Source: DASVCN01 sp040905665 (GTDB lineage Bacteria > Deinococcota > Deinococci > Deinococcales > Trueperaceae). From it: DNA of 64,000 nt. Each line of letters opens with the position of its first letter. Positions within the stretch are counted from its first letter, which is position 1. The DNA lies in contig JBBDRD010000041.1 of the NCBI GenBank assembly GCA_040905665.1, positions 181,720-245,719 on the forward strand, in the 5' to 3' direction. Positions 1 to 8,033 of this stretch are shown here, one piece after another. Position numbers and translations under genes: made by a program. The notes below the pieces were generated by a model. It was not told the DNA's origin, did not search any database, and saw only the letters and a program-made list of their open reading frames with translations.

Positions 1-572
1 TGAGTGCTCGAGTGGTTGCCCCAGATGGTGACGCGCTTGATCTCGGAGACCTGGGTTTGCGTCTCGTGGGCAAGCTGGCTCTTGGCGCGATTATGGTCGA
101 GCCTTGTCATAGCCGAGAATTGCTCTGCTGCCAAGTCGGGAGCGCTACGCATGGCTATGAGGGCGTTGGTATTCGCGGGATTGCCAACTACAAGCACCTT
201 CACGTCGCGGGCTGCACTTTCGTTGAGCGCTCTCCCCTGCCCTGTGAAGATCTTCCCGTTGGCCTCGAGCAACTCCTTGCGTTCCATCCCCGGACCGCGT
301 GGCCGCGATCCGACCAGCATTGCGATTTGCGCGTCACGAAATGCGACCCCGGCGTCGTCACTCGTCTCCACCCCATGGAGCAGCGGAAACGCCGCATCGT
401 TTAGTTCCATGACCACGCCTTCGAGTGTGCGCATCGCCGGCGTAATCTCGAGGAGCTGAAGGATGATCGGTTGGTCCTTGCCGAGCATGTCACCGGATGC
501 TATCCGGAACAGGAGCGCATAACCGATCTGTCCCGCTGCCCCGGTGACAGCCACACGAATCGGTTTCTTCAT
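1..572 (-). CDS. mdh: malate dehydrogenase (N-terminal part, cut by window edge)
   Basis: Interconverts malate and oxaloacetate with NAD+ in the TCA cycle. Translating the minus strand from the ATG at 570-572 gives a protein starting MKKPIRVAVTGAAGQIGYAL, the Rossmann dinucleotide loop of the Thermus-like cytosolic MDH group. An acidic residue follows the second beta strand (LQLLEI), as in NAD-specific enzymes. The substrate-loop region GSRPRGPGMERKELL is next. The last visible residues (GNHSST) contain the catalytic His. A good ribosome site (GGAGG) sits 6 bases before the ATG. About 190 residues are visible and the rest lies left of the window. It reads in the same direction as parB but is separated by a 214-base gap carrying a parS site. 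Confidence 0.93.
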   Translation of the reverse strand, partial: MKKPIRVAVTGAAGQIGYALLFRIASGDMLGKDQPIILQLLEITPAMRTLEGVVMELNDAAFPLLHGVETSDDAGVAFRDAQIAMLVGSRPRGPGMERKELLEANGKIFTGQGRALNESAARDVKVLVVGNPANTNALIAMRSAPDLAAEQFSAMTRLDHNRAKSQLAHETQTQVSEIKRVTIWGNHSST

Positions 573-759
573 GGTGTCCTCCAAATCTACTTGATCAAAA
601 TCGTTCAAATGGTAACACTCTCTTCAAAGCTCACTTTGCGCCTTCATCGAGCCCTTCCATAACCTATTACGTCACTTATCACGAGCAGTAGCGCTTCGAG
701 AGCCGACCTGAGCTCTTTGCTGCACCGGGCCATGCCGTGGCCTTGCAATTAACCCTTAC

Positions 760-775
760 CGTTTCACGTGAAACA
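760..775. other. parS: parS centromere site 1
   Basis: CGTTTCACGTGAAACA matches the near-universal parS 16-mer at 15 of 16 positions. It is flanked by CTTAC and GTAAG arms, so the palindrome extends to 755-780. It lies just downstream of the parB stop, in the gap between parB and mdh. ParB loads here as a CTP-dependent clamp and ParA segregates the origin. The remaining gap bases (573-759) show no gene. The extended palindrome has no T-run, so it is not read as a terminator. Confidence 0.9.
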
Positions 776-786
776 GTAAGGCCGCT

Positions 787-1599
787 TCATTCCCGGTAGC
801 CCAGCAACTCGAGAAGCCGTTCGAGCTCATCTTCCGAATGGAAGTGCAGCTCGATTCGGCCACGCCGACCGCCGGCAACCCGGACACGTGTACCCGCATG
901 CCTAGTGAGCTCCTCCTCCAGCTGCCGATAGCGCCCATCCGAAACGTTTCGGGGCCGAACGGCACCTCGCCGCAGCGCCTCGGCCTGCCGAACGTTCAAC
1001 TCACCCTCAATGATCTTGGCGAGTGCCCATGAACGGTCCTCCGCCGCTTGGGCGAGGACCGCCCGTGCATGGCCCGCACTTATCTCCCCCGACTCCAAGG
1101 CTGCCAGTGCGTCGGCGGGGAGCAATAGAAGCCGGAGCGAATTGGCAACCGTACTACGGCTCTTCCCTACTGCTCTCGCAACATCCTCCTGGTTAGCTCC
1201 GAACTCCAGCAGTTGCTGAAACGCCTTGGCCTCCTCCACCGGCGTCAGGTCCTCGCGCTGAAGGTTCTCCACGATCGCGATCTCCAGGGCTTCCTGGTCG
1301 CTCAGTTCGCGAACTACCACGGGCACGCTTGTTAGCCCCGCCTCCTTCGCGGCACGAAAACGCCGCTCACCTGCAACGATCTCAAATCCGCCCTCCACAG
1401 GCCGAACCAACAAGGGCTGCAAAACGCCCTTCTCGGCTATCGAGGCGGTCAGCTCAGCGATGGCCGCCGGTTCGAAAGTCTTCCGGGGCTGCCCCGGCGC
1501 CGCGCGAACGCGGTCGAGCGACACCGATTGCGGTCCCTTCTCCACTTTTGGCAGTAATGCATCGAGCCCACGACCCAGACCTCTAGACTTGGCTGACAC
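787..1599 (-). CDS. parB: chromosome partitioning protein ParB
   Basis: CTP-dependent DNA clamp that binds parS and spreads along origin DNA. The 270-residue protein has the usual order. A basic N-terminus with LGRGLDALL, the ParA-stimulating segment, comes first. The N-terminal CTPase domain carries GERRFRAA (about residue 77) and ENLQREDL (about 108), the two CTP-contact motifs. A helix-turn-helix follows near 135-158 (VARAVGKSRSTVANSLRLL), then a C-terminal dimerisation segment ending LLELLGYRE. Its start overlaps the end of parA by 17 bases, indicating coupled translation. A parS site lies directly behind the gene and another inside rsmG/mnmG. Confidence 0.95.
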   Translation of the reverse strand: MSAKSRGLGRGLDALLPKVEKGPQSVSLDRVRAAPGQPRKTFEPAAIAELTASIAEKGVLQPLLVRPVEGGFEIVAGERRFRAAKEAGLTSVPVVVRELSDQEALEIAIVENLQREDLTPVEEAKAFQQLLEFGANQEDVARAVGKSRSTVANSLRLLLLPADALAALESGEISAGHARAVLAQAAEDRSWALAKIIEGELNVRQAEALRRGAVRPRNVSDGRYRQLEEELTRHAGTRVRVAGGRRGRIELHFHSEDELERLLELLGYRE

Positions 1600-2341
1600 G
1601 CTGCAGCACCTCCTCGGCTAATTGAAGGTACGCCACGGCGCCACTCGAGCCAGGGGCGTAATCGAAGATAGGCTGGCCGTACGAGGGCGCTTCGGCCAGG
1701 CGAATACTGCGGGGAATCACGGTGCTGAACACTTGCCCACCCAGGTGCGCGCGCACGTTCTCCTCCACCTGCTGGGAGAGTTTGGTTCTAGTGTCGGACA
1801 TGGTGAGCAGAATCCCGAGGATAGTCAGGTTGCGGTTAAGGCCCCCTTGTACTCGGCCCACCGTATCGATCATCCCAGCGATTCCCTCAAGCGCGTAGTA
1901 CTCAGTTTGAAGCGGCACAATAAGCAGATCCGCGGCCGCCAGCGAATTCAGCGTAAGCGCCCCCATCGACGGCGGCGCATCGATAACGATGAAGTCGTAG
2001 TTGGGCCGCACGCCCATTAAAGTGCGGGCCAGCAGTTGCATATTCTCGGTAGAGGCATCGAGCTCTACCGCTGCGCCGGCGAGGTCCGCCGACGCTGGGA
2101 TAACAAAGAGGTTGCTTTCACCGTAGCGTAGCACCGCCTGTCGCGCTGCTACGTTACCGACGAGAACATCATAAATCGTGTGCTGAGGAGCTGTGATGCC
2201 GAGCCCGGAGCTGGCGTTCGCCTGCGGATCGAGGTCCACCAGAAGGATCCTCCGCGTCGCGGACAGGGCGGCGGCAAGGTTTATCGCTGTGGTGGTCTTT
2301 CCGACGCCCCCTTTCTGGTTTATCACCCCGATGGTGGGCAA
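1583..2341 (-). CDS. parA: chromosome partitioning ATPase ParA (Soj)
   Basis: Deviant Walker ATPase that moves ParB-parS complexes and modulates DnaA. The 252-residue protein begins MPTIGVINQKGGVGKTT, with the signature-lysine Walker A (KGGVGKT). The switch I region DLDPQANASSGLG and the Walker B FIVIDAPPS follow. It is short, without an N-terminal DNA-binding extension, as expected for chromosomal Soj. The start is TTG (2339-2341), supported by an AGGAGG ribosome site 7 bases upstream. It overlaps rsmG by 19 bases and parB by 17, inside one minus-strand operon mnmG-rsmG-parA-parB. Confidence 0.95.
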   Translation of the reverse strand: MPTIGVINQKGGVGKTTTAINLAAALSATRRILLVDLDPQANASSGLGITAPQHTIYDVLVGNVAARQAVLRYGESNLFVIPASADLAGAAVELDASTENMQLLARTLMGVRPNYDFIVIDAPPSMGALTLNSLAAADLLIVPLQTEYYALEGIAGMIDTVGRVQGGLNRNLTILGILLTMSDTRTKLSQQVEENVRAHLGGQVFSTVIPRSIRLAEAPSYGQPIFDYAPGSSGAVAYLQLAEEVLQRVSQV

Positions 2342-2937
2342 GCGGAACCTCCTGGTAACAAAACTGCGACGAGCCTACCATGGGAAGCGAGTTGCTCCTC
2401 ACGGCTTTCGATCGCTGCCGTCCCCAGTTCGGCTTCCAACCCAGCCAGCTCCTGGCGCCAATCTGGCCCCTTCCGGGAAATCATCCAAACTCGCTCCCCA
2501 TGCAAGTGCCGGCACAGTCCGTACACCTCGGTGAACGTCCCGACGGACTGGGCGACAACGGCGTCTGCACAAGGTTCGGTTACCGCCCGGACATCGTCCT
2601 GATGCACAGTGACGTTATTGAGTCCAAGTTGAGCAACGGCGATACGGAGAAACGACGCGCGTCGGCGCCTGCGCTCGACTAATACGATTCGTTGCCTGGG
2701 GAGTTCGATTGCAAGCGGAATCCCTGGCAGTCCGGCGCCAGAACCAATATCTACAACTGATTCGGGAGCAGGGGAGAGCGACGCAATGAGCCGACCGTAC
2801 TGTACTGCTTCGGCAATCAGGCCGTCTAGGTTCTGTATCGCCCGCTCAGAAATCAGGTCGAGCGTCCTGTGATATCGCTCGATGAGCGATGCGTACTGCT
2901 TCAGCGGCTCAGAGAGCAACTGTTTCACGTGAAACAT
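2323..2937 (-). CDS. rsmG: 16S rRNA (guanine-N7) methyltransferase RsmG (GidB)
   Basis: Methylates N7 of G527 (E. coli numbering) of 16S rRNA using S-adenosylmethionine. It has 204 residues, the normal length. The SAM-binding loop is VVDIGSGAGLPGIPLAIELP (about residues 62-81), followed by the acidic strand end IVLVERRRRRASFLR. The N-terminus MFHVKQ is encoded by a parS 16-mer. It overlaps mnmG by 29 bases upstream and parA by 19 bases downstream. The gidA-gidB-parA-parB order is a classic origin-proximal arrangement. Confidence 0.93.
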   Translation of the reverse strand: MFHVKQLLSEPLKQYASLIERYHRTLDLISERAIQNLDGLIAEAVQYGRLIASLSPAPESVVDIGSGAGLPGIPLAIELPRQRIVLVERRRRRASFLRIAVAQLGLNNVTVHQDDVRAVTEPCADAVVAQSVGTFTEVYGLCRHLHGERVWMISRKGPDWRQELAGLEAELGTAAIESREEQLASHGRLVAVLLPGGSACPPSG

Positions 2938-4726
2938 TCTTGCGCTTCACGTGTACCAGTAGTGCCGTCAGGTCACTGTCTCGCACACCCCGTAGTCTCT
3001 GCGCGGCGCCCAACGTGCCAGGTAGACTTCTTATCAACACTTCTCGACCCTCATTGGAGAGGCTGGAAACGATCCGAAAATCGACTCCCCCTAACGACAG
3101 CTCTTCGTATTCACGCCTGCCTTCCAATTCCCGCCGACTCCGCTCGATGTACCCCGCATACTTAACCAGAATTTCGACCTTCTCCTCCTCCTTGCGCGCT
3201 AGTGGAGTTCCGGAAGCGCCGATACGGCCCCGAACCTCGTCGTAGCCGATGCCCGGCCGCGACAGTACCTTACTGGCCAGTTCTCCACCGATCCTGGATT
3301 TCCTCAGGCGCTCCACCTCGGCACTTACGCGCGCCTCACTCTCCCGTGAAGCCGCCAATTGGGCCTCACTGACGAGCCCCCACTCATGCCCCACCGGCCT
3401 CAACCGCTCTCGGGCGTTGTCCTGCCGGTGAAGCAGGCGGTACTCGTTACGAGAGGTCAACATCCGATACGGTTCGTCGATTCCCCAACGCACCAGATCG
3501 TCGAGCAGCACGCCGATGTATCCCTGATCACGGAGAACAGTAACAGGAGCGGCGCCAAAGGCTCGCCGGGCGGCATTCACACCCGCGACCAAGCCCTGAG
3601 CAGCGGCCTCTTCGTAGCCACTGGTTCCGTTTATCTGACCGGCGCTAAATAGACCCGGCAGCCGCTTGGACATGAGCGTCACATCTAGCTGGGTGGGGTC
3701 GAGTGCGTCGTACTCGACGGCATAGGCGTAACGCTGAATTACGGCTCTTTCGAACCCGGGGAGCGTACGGATCATGTCGTCTTGCAAGATCGGCGGCAGC
3801 GAGCTGGAAAAGCCCTGCAGGTACACTTCACTCGTCTCAACTCCATCGGGTTCGACGAAAAGCAGATGTCGATCCTTATCGGCGAAACGAACCACCTTAT
3901 CTTCAATCGACGGGCAATAGCGCGGTCCCCGTCCCTCGATGTCGCCGCTGTACATCGCCGACTCCGACAGGTTCTCCTCGATCAACTTGTGCGTTTGTGG
4001 TGTCGTGTTCGTTAACCAAGTGGGGCTTTCCATTGCGCGCGGGCCCGGCCTGCCGGTGAACGAGTTCGCGGGGTTGTCTGCGGGGACAACCTGCAGAACG
4101 TCGAAGTCGACGGAATCGGCCCGGATGCGCGGTGGCGTACCAGTCTTGAACCTAAGCAGGCTATGACCACTCTCGCGGAGGCTTTGCGACAGATGGCGCG
4201 CGGGGGCCTCACCCTGACGCCCGGCCTCGCGCTGCATCTTCCCGTACCACACGACACCTGCCAGAAAGGTGCCGGTACACAGAACGATACTCCGGGCATG
4301 TAGCTCCCGGCCGTCCGTAAGCGTGCAACCCGAAACCTCACCCTTCTCGACCGTTATCGCAGCGACCTCCCCGCGAACGATCTCTATCCCGGAAGTATCC
4401 TCCATCAACGCCCGGGCAGCCGCGGCGTAACCGTCTCGCTCGTTCTGCACCCGCAACGACTGAACCGCCGGACCCTTGCTGCCGTTGAGGGTGCGCGAAT
4501 GTATGGCGGTCGAATCAGCTAGCGCCCCCATCACCCCGCCTAACGCGTCCAGTTCGAACACCATCTGAGACTTACCAGGTCCGCCTATTGCGGGATTACA
4601 CGGCATCAATCCGATGCGATCCGGATTCGGCAAAACCAGGGCCGCACTACCGCCCAAGGAAGCAACTGCATGAGCCGCTTCGATTCCGGCATGGCCACCA
4701 CCCACGATAATTACGTCGAATCTCAT
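2909..4726 (-). CDS. mnmG: tRNA uridine-34 carboxymethylaminomethyl modification protein MnmG (GidA)
   Basis: FAD enzyme that works with MnmE to install (carboxymethyl)aminomethyl groups on wobble U34 of tRNAs. The 605-residue length is typical. The N-terminal dinucleotide fold starts MRFDVIIVGGGHAGIEAA. The family-specific MPCNPAIGGPGKS follows near residue 42, then VQSLRVQNERDGYA and LFSAGQINGTSGYEEAAAQG, and the C-terminal helical MnmE-interacting domain. The start ATG has GAGGAAGG just upstream. It is the first gene of the minus-strand run mnmG-rsmG-parA-parB, divergent from dnaA. Its last residues (NVSRETVAL) are encoded by a parS site. Confidence 0.95.
   Translation of the reverse strand: MRFDVIIVGGGHAGIEAAHAVASLGGSAALVLPNPDRIGLMPCNPAIGGPGKSQMVFELDALGGVMGALADSTAIHSRTLNGSKGPAVQSLRVQNERDGYAAAARALMEDTSGIEIVRGEVAAITVEKGEVSGCTLTDGRELHARSIVLCTGTFLAGVVWYGKMQREAGRQGEAPARHLSQSLRESGHSLLRFKTGTPPRIRADSVDFDVLQVVPADNPANSFTGRPGPRAMESPTWLTNTTPQTHKLIEENLSESAMYSGDIEGRGPRYCPSIEDKVVRFADKDRHLLFVEPDGVETSEVYLQGFSSSLPPILQDDMIRTLPGFERAVIQRYAYAVEYDALDPTQLDVTLMSKRLPGLFSAGQINGTSGYEEAAAQGLVAGVNAARRAFGAAPVTVLRDQGYIGVLLDDLVRWGIDEPYRMLTSRNEYRLLHRQDNARERLRPVGHEWGLVSEAQLAASRESEARVSAEVERLRKSRIGGELASKVLSRPGIGYDEVRGRIGASGTPLARKEEEKVEILVKYAGYIERSRRELEGRREYEELSLGGVDFRIVSSLSNEGREVLIRSLPGTLGAAQRLRGVRDSDLTALLVHVKRKNVSRETVAL
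2921..2936. other. parS: parS centromere site 2 (inside the rsmG/mnmG overlap)
   Basis: TGTTTCACGTGAAACA is an exact match to the consensus parS. It sits in the overlap of two genes. In the rsmG frame it encodes the start MFHVKQ, and in the mnmG frame it encodes part of NVSRETV near the C-terminus. A degraded look-alike (CTTCACGTGTACC) follows at about 2945-2957 and encodes HVKR in mnmG. Confidence 0.95.
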
Positions 4727-4789
4727 AACCTTCCTCGTATACCCCCGGGAGGTGTCTAGTCATGTAGCGGAACAAGCTCGGCCCTTATT

Positions 4790-4897
4790 CTGAGCGGCTT
4801 GCCCGAGCTGAGCGGCTTGCCCGAGCTGAGCGGCTTGCCCGAGCTGAGCGGCTTGCCTGAGCTGAGCACCTTGCCCGAGCTGGGCACCTTGCCCGAG
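4790..4897. repeat. six tandem 18-bp repeats between mnmG and dnaA
   Basis: Six head-to-tail copies of CTGAGCGGCTTGCCCGAG fill 4790-4897. Copies 1-3 are identical, copy 4 differs by one base, and copies 5-6 share a GG-to-AC change. The 369-base gap 4727-5095 between divergent mnmG and dnaA otherwise holds an inverted repeat and the dnaA promoter region. A minus-strand reading frame through the array (SSGKPL repeated) has no other gene-like property. The sequence does not resemble DnaA boxes, so no function is assigned. Confidence 0.9.
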
Positions 4898-4965
4898 CGT
4901 CGAGGTACGAACCGGCCCTTCTCAGCCGCTGGCCTCAGCCGCTCGCCTAACAGGTGAGAGCCGCT

Positions 4966-4998
4966 CCCCAACGGGCATTCAGTATAGCCCCGTTGGGG
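4966..4998. repeat. 10-bp inverted repeat upstream of dnaA
   Basis: CCCCAACGGG (4966-4975) and CCCGTTGGGG (4989-4998) form a perfect 10-bp stem with a 13-base loop. It is in the divergent mnmG/dnaA gap, so a terminator role is not expected. It could be a protein-binding site or a structured leader. It has no T-run on either side. Confidence 0.6.
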
Positions 4999-5095
4999 GT
5001 TATGTCATGAAATACACACTCCGCAACGATCGCCAAGAAGCACGAAACTCATCGGCGGACCGGACACCCGAGTCTGTTAAACTGCCCGTTGCTAT

Positions 5096-6472
5096 ATGGA
5101 GAGGATCCCACCCGCAGTGAGCCGCGAAACAGCTATCTGGGAAGATATCCTCGACTTCGTTCAGGATCAGATTCCCGACGTGGAGTTCCGTACCTGGTTC
5201 AAGCAGGTCAAACCGCTTGGCATAGAGGACGGCACATTCATGATCGGCGTGCCTCACTCGTTCGCCCGCGACTGGCTCAAGAATCATTACGGGGTTGTCC
5301 TCGAACAGGCCCTGGGCGACCTCGGGGCAAGCTCTCCGCGTGTCGGGTTTCAGGTAGTTCCTTTTCAAAACCTCGAACAGCAGGGGATATTCACCGTCGA
5401 CGGCGCACCCGCCGTGAACGGTGATGAGGGAGGGGCCAAGCAGGGAAAAGCACCTAAGCCTTTCCTCAATCCCAAGTACGTGTTCAACAACTTTGTCGTG
5501 GGGCCAAATAACAATCTCGCTCATGCCGCTGCGCTGGCGGTGACCGAAGCACCCGGGAGAGCCTACAACCCACTTTTCCTATACGGACAGGCCGGTCTGG
5601 GCAAGACGCACCTGATGCACGCAGTTGGGCACTCAGTGGCCGAGCGGTTTTCGAGTCTACAGGTGGAGTATGTCACCACCGAGACCTTCACCAACGATCT
5701 CATCAGCGCCATCCGCGAGGACCGGATGACCTCGTTCCGCGACCGCTACCGCTCGATAGACCTGTTGCTCGTCGACGACGTGCAGTTCATCGCCGGCAAG
5801 GAGCGCACCCAGGAGGAGTTCTTTCACACCTTCAATGCCCTTTATGAGTCGGGCAAGCAGATAATCCTCTCCTCCGACCGGCCGCCCAAGGACATTCCCA
5901 CCCTTGAAAACCGGCTGCGCAGCCGCTTCGAATGGGGTCTCATCACCGACATACAGCCGCCCGAGTTGGAAACTCGCATCGCGATCCTGAACATGAACGC
6001 CGAGTACCGAGGGGTGCAGCTACCCAACGAGGTAATCGACTTCATCGCCCGGCAGGTCACATCAAACATCCGTGAGCTCGAGGGCGCCTTGGTACGAGTT
6101 ATCGTCTACGCCAGCATGAACAACTCCCCGCTCGACCGACAGACGGCCGCGCAGGCCCTCTCCGACGTGTTCACACCAGGGGACATCGCCGTCACCATGG
6201 ATGACATCCTTCGCGCGACGGCCCGCCAGTTCGAGATCGAGACGACCGACATCAAATCTAAGGGACGCCGTCAGGAGCTTGTCGCTCCACGCCAGGTCGC
6301 GATGTACCTGATTAGGGAGATGACCTCCCACTCCTACCCGGAGATCGGTCAGTTCTTCTCGGGCCGCGACCACTCGACCGTGATGTACGCCGTACAGAAG
6401 GTGACTTCCAAGATCGACGGCAACAGCGAGTTGAGTGCGCGTATCAGGGCGATTCGCGACGAACTCTCCTAA
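5096..6472 (+). CDS. dnaA: chromosomal replication initiator DnaA
   Basis: AAA+ ATPase that binds DnaA boxes and melts oriC. The 458-residue protein has domain I (IWEDILDFVQDQIPDVEFRT), then a short linker. The AAA+ core carries Walker A GQAGLGKTH, Walker B LLLVDDVQF with IAGKERTQEEFFHTFN, and sensor II. Domain IV carries the box-recognition motif GRDHSTVMYAVQKV. The start is uncertain. The ATG at 5096 lacks a ribosome site but lies 12 bases after a possible TAAACT -10 element. The GTG at 5117 gives the more usual N-terminus MSRETAIWEDIL and follows GGAGAGGA. Its stop overlaps the convergent lipid kinase by 4 bases. Confidence 0.97.
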   Translation: MERIPPAVSRETAIWEDILDFVQDQIPDVEFRTWFKQVKPLGIEDGTFMIGVPHSFARDWLKNHYGVVLEQALGDLGASSPRVGFQVVPFQNLEQQGIFTVDGAPAVNGDEGGAKQGKAPKPFLNPKYVFNNFVVGPNNNLAHAAALAVTEAPGRAYNPLFLYGQAGLGKTHLMHAVGHSVAERFSSLQVEYVTTETFTNDLISAIREDRMTSFRDRYRSIDLLLVDDVQFIAGKERTQEEFFHTFNALYESGKQIILSSDRPPKDIPTLENRLRSRFEWGLITDIQPPELETRIAILNMNAEYRGVQLPNEVIDFIARQVTSNIRELEGALVRVIVYASMNNSPLDRQTAAQALSDVFTPGDIAVTMDDILRATARQFEIETTDIKSKGRRQELVAPRQVAMYLIREMTSHSYPEIGQFFSGRDHSTVMYAVQKVTSKIDGNSELSARIRAIRDELS

Positions 6473-7521
6473 TCACCCGCCGACTCCGTCGAAGTTTCGC
6501 TAGCGGTGTCGGCCGTCGAGTTCGCGCTTATTACCGCTGAAGTGCCCGCTGAGGTCGCGGCACCCGCGGAGGTACCAGCGTCGGCCCTCTTCACTGCCCC
6601 TTCAACGCTCAACCCTCTCGACTCGATGTAGCCGGCCGGAACTATGAAGAGCGCTCCGCTGGGTACTGCACGTACGGCCAGCGGAGTGGTGCCTATCGGC
6701 TCACCATCTATCTGTACGTGGAGCGGCGGATTGGCCTCTATCTTCACCGACTCCGCCTGAAGCATCCGCACATCCTGATGCCCAGAAAGGTTGCCCGTGA
6801 GGATCCGCCAGGCGACTTGGACGATCCCGAGCAGCGACGCCGGCGTGACAATGAGGACGTCCAGCTTGCCGTCGTGCGGGTCGATATCGCGCGTTCCCCG
6901 CAGCTCCATCCCTTCGATGTCGCCCACGTTGATCACCATGACTGTATGCGCCCGGAAGTGGTGATGATGTCCGTCGATCTGCAACAGAATGTTAGACCGT
7001 CTCAACCGAAAGAGGTTGCGAACCCCCGCCAGGAGGTAGGCAGTGAACCCAAGCCTGTTCTTGAGTCTCCTGGGTGTGTCTTCGATGAGCTGAGCGTCGA
7101 AACCGGCCCCGGCCACCAATGCGAAATAGCGACCGCTTCCCTCCACCCGACCCACGTCGTGCCTCACGGCAACGCCAGCGAGAGCCACCTCCAGTGCCCC
7201 CTCTAGATCGGTGGGGATACCCAGAGCGCGGGCCACGAGATTGGCGGTCCCAACCGGCACCTGCGCCAGTGGAATGTCTCGCTGCCCTTCGATGAGCCCA
7301 CTCATCGCCTCCATCGTCGTGCCATCGCCGCCGAGCGCGATTACCATGTCGACGTCCACCGCTTCACGAGCCCAGCGAGCTGCGTCACCCTCACCGCTCG
7401 TCTCACGCAGCTCGAACTCGACACCCGCTTCGTCGAGCCTCTCCTTCAGCCTCTTCAGATTCTCTGGCGAGGACCGCTTGCCAGCTACCGGATTCACGAT
7501 TACCAGGGCTCTCCGACGCAA
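6469..7521 (-). CDS. diacylglycerol kinase-like lipid kinase (YegS/DagK family)
   Basis: Predicted ATP-dependent phosphorylation of diacylglycerol or a related lipid at the membrane surface. The N-terminal catalytic domain has VIVNPVAGKR near the start, ALGGDGTTMEAMSG (nucleotide-binding GGDGT) and QVPVGTANLVARALGIP. The C-terminal beta-sandwich includes MVINVGDIEGM and VQIDGEPIG. The TTG at 7519-7521 is preferred because GGAGGT lies 6 bases before it; a further TTG at 7584 would add 21 residues without a ribosome site. The C-terminal tail of about 35 residues is a low-complexity Ala/Ser/Thr stretch. The gene sits on the minus strand between dnaA and oriC and converges with dnaA. Confidence 0.85.
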   Translation of the reverse strand: MRRRALVIVNPVAGKRSSPENLKRLKERLDEAGVEFELRETSGEGDAARWAREAVDVDMVIALGGDGTTMEAMSGLIEGQRDIPLAQVPVGTANLVARALGIPTDLEGALEVALAGVAVRHDVGRVEGSGRYFALVAGAGFDAQLIEDTPRRLKNRLGFTAYLLAGVRNLFRLRRSNILLQIDGHHHHFRAHTVMVINVGDIEGMELRGTRDIDPHDGKLDVLIVTPASLLGIVQVAWRILTGNLSGHQDVRMLQAESVKIEANPPLHVQIDGEPIGTTPLAVRAVPSGALFIVPAGYIESRGLSVEGAVKRADAGTSAGAATSAGTSAVISANSTADTASETSTESAGD

Positions 7522-7609
7522 GTCTGCACCTCCAGTCTCGATGGTACTTCGTCTCGGCCCGTTCCCTGAGGCGATAGAGAGCAATTTTCAGCCTTTTCGC
7601 CCAAGAAAA

Positions 7610-7960
7610 ACCGCACCTGTGGATAACATTGCCTACAAGTTGTTGAAAAGGTGTGGAGCAGTCTGTGGACAAATGCGTGTCGGACGGGGCTTGTGGAAAG
7701 ATGTGGAGAACCTCGCTACTTGCCCACAGACAAACCGTACTTATCCACAAAGTTCTTCACAAGCAGATTTTCGTCAGGTACAGCCACAATGTGGCTTTTC
7801 CACAGTTTCCACAGGCCCTACTATTACTGTTGTCTCCCTCCATCGACAGATAAATTCCGACGACCCATTCCTTTATCTGACCAATTTCGAATCTCATCTG
7901 ACATTCCAAGGAGCGCAAGAATAATCTTAGGGAGAAGCCGTAGAGGTCCTAGTCCAAAGC
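7610..7960. other. oriC: chromosomal replication origin (oriC)
   Basis: This stretch holds a cluster of DnaA boxes. Perfect boxes are TGTGGATAA at 7618-7626 and TTATCCACA at 7741-7749. Near matches are TGTGGAGCA 7652-7660, TGTGGACAA 7664-7672, TGTGGAGAA 7702-7710, TTCTTCACA 7753-7761, TTTTCCACA 7796-7804 and GTTTCCACA 7805-7813. Left-half boxes mostly point one way and right-half boxes the other. A lower-GC stretch at about 7820-7930 (TAAATTCC, CTTTATCTGACCAATTTCG) is the likely unwinding element. It lies directly upstream of dnaN, as in many bacteria, but is separated from dnaA by the lipid kinase gene. Confidence 0.88.
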
Positions 7961-8033
7961 TGGGAAGTTGAGACACCAAAGCTATTCAGAGGTTATGCTC
8001 TTCCCGGCGCATTAACGCCTCGGGAGTCACTTG

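Noticed and set aside
755..780. Extended parS palindrome considered as a parB terminator
   Set aside because: No T-run on either side and an almost exact match to the parS consensus.
4756..4971. Minus-strand frame encoding repeated SSGKPL
   Set aside because: It is produced by the 18-bp array, has no ribosome site or family resemblance, and lies in a regulatory gap.
5000..5524. 174-codon frame antisense to the start of dnaA
   Set aside because: It overlaps a certain gene, and high GC makes long antisense frames common; no family features.
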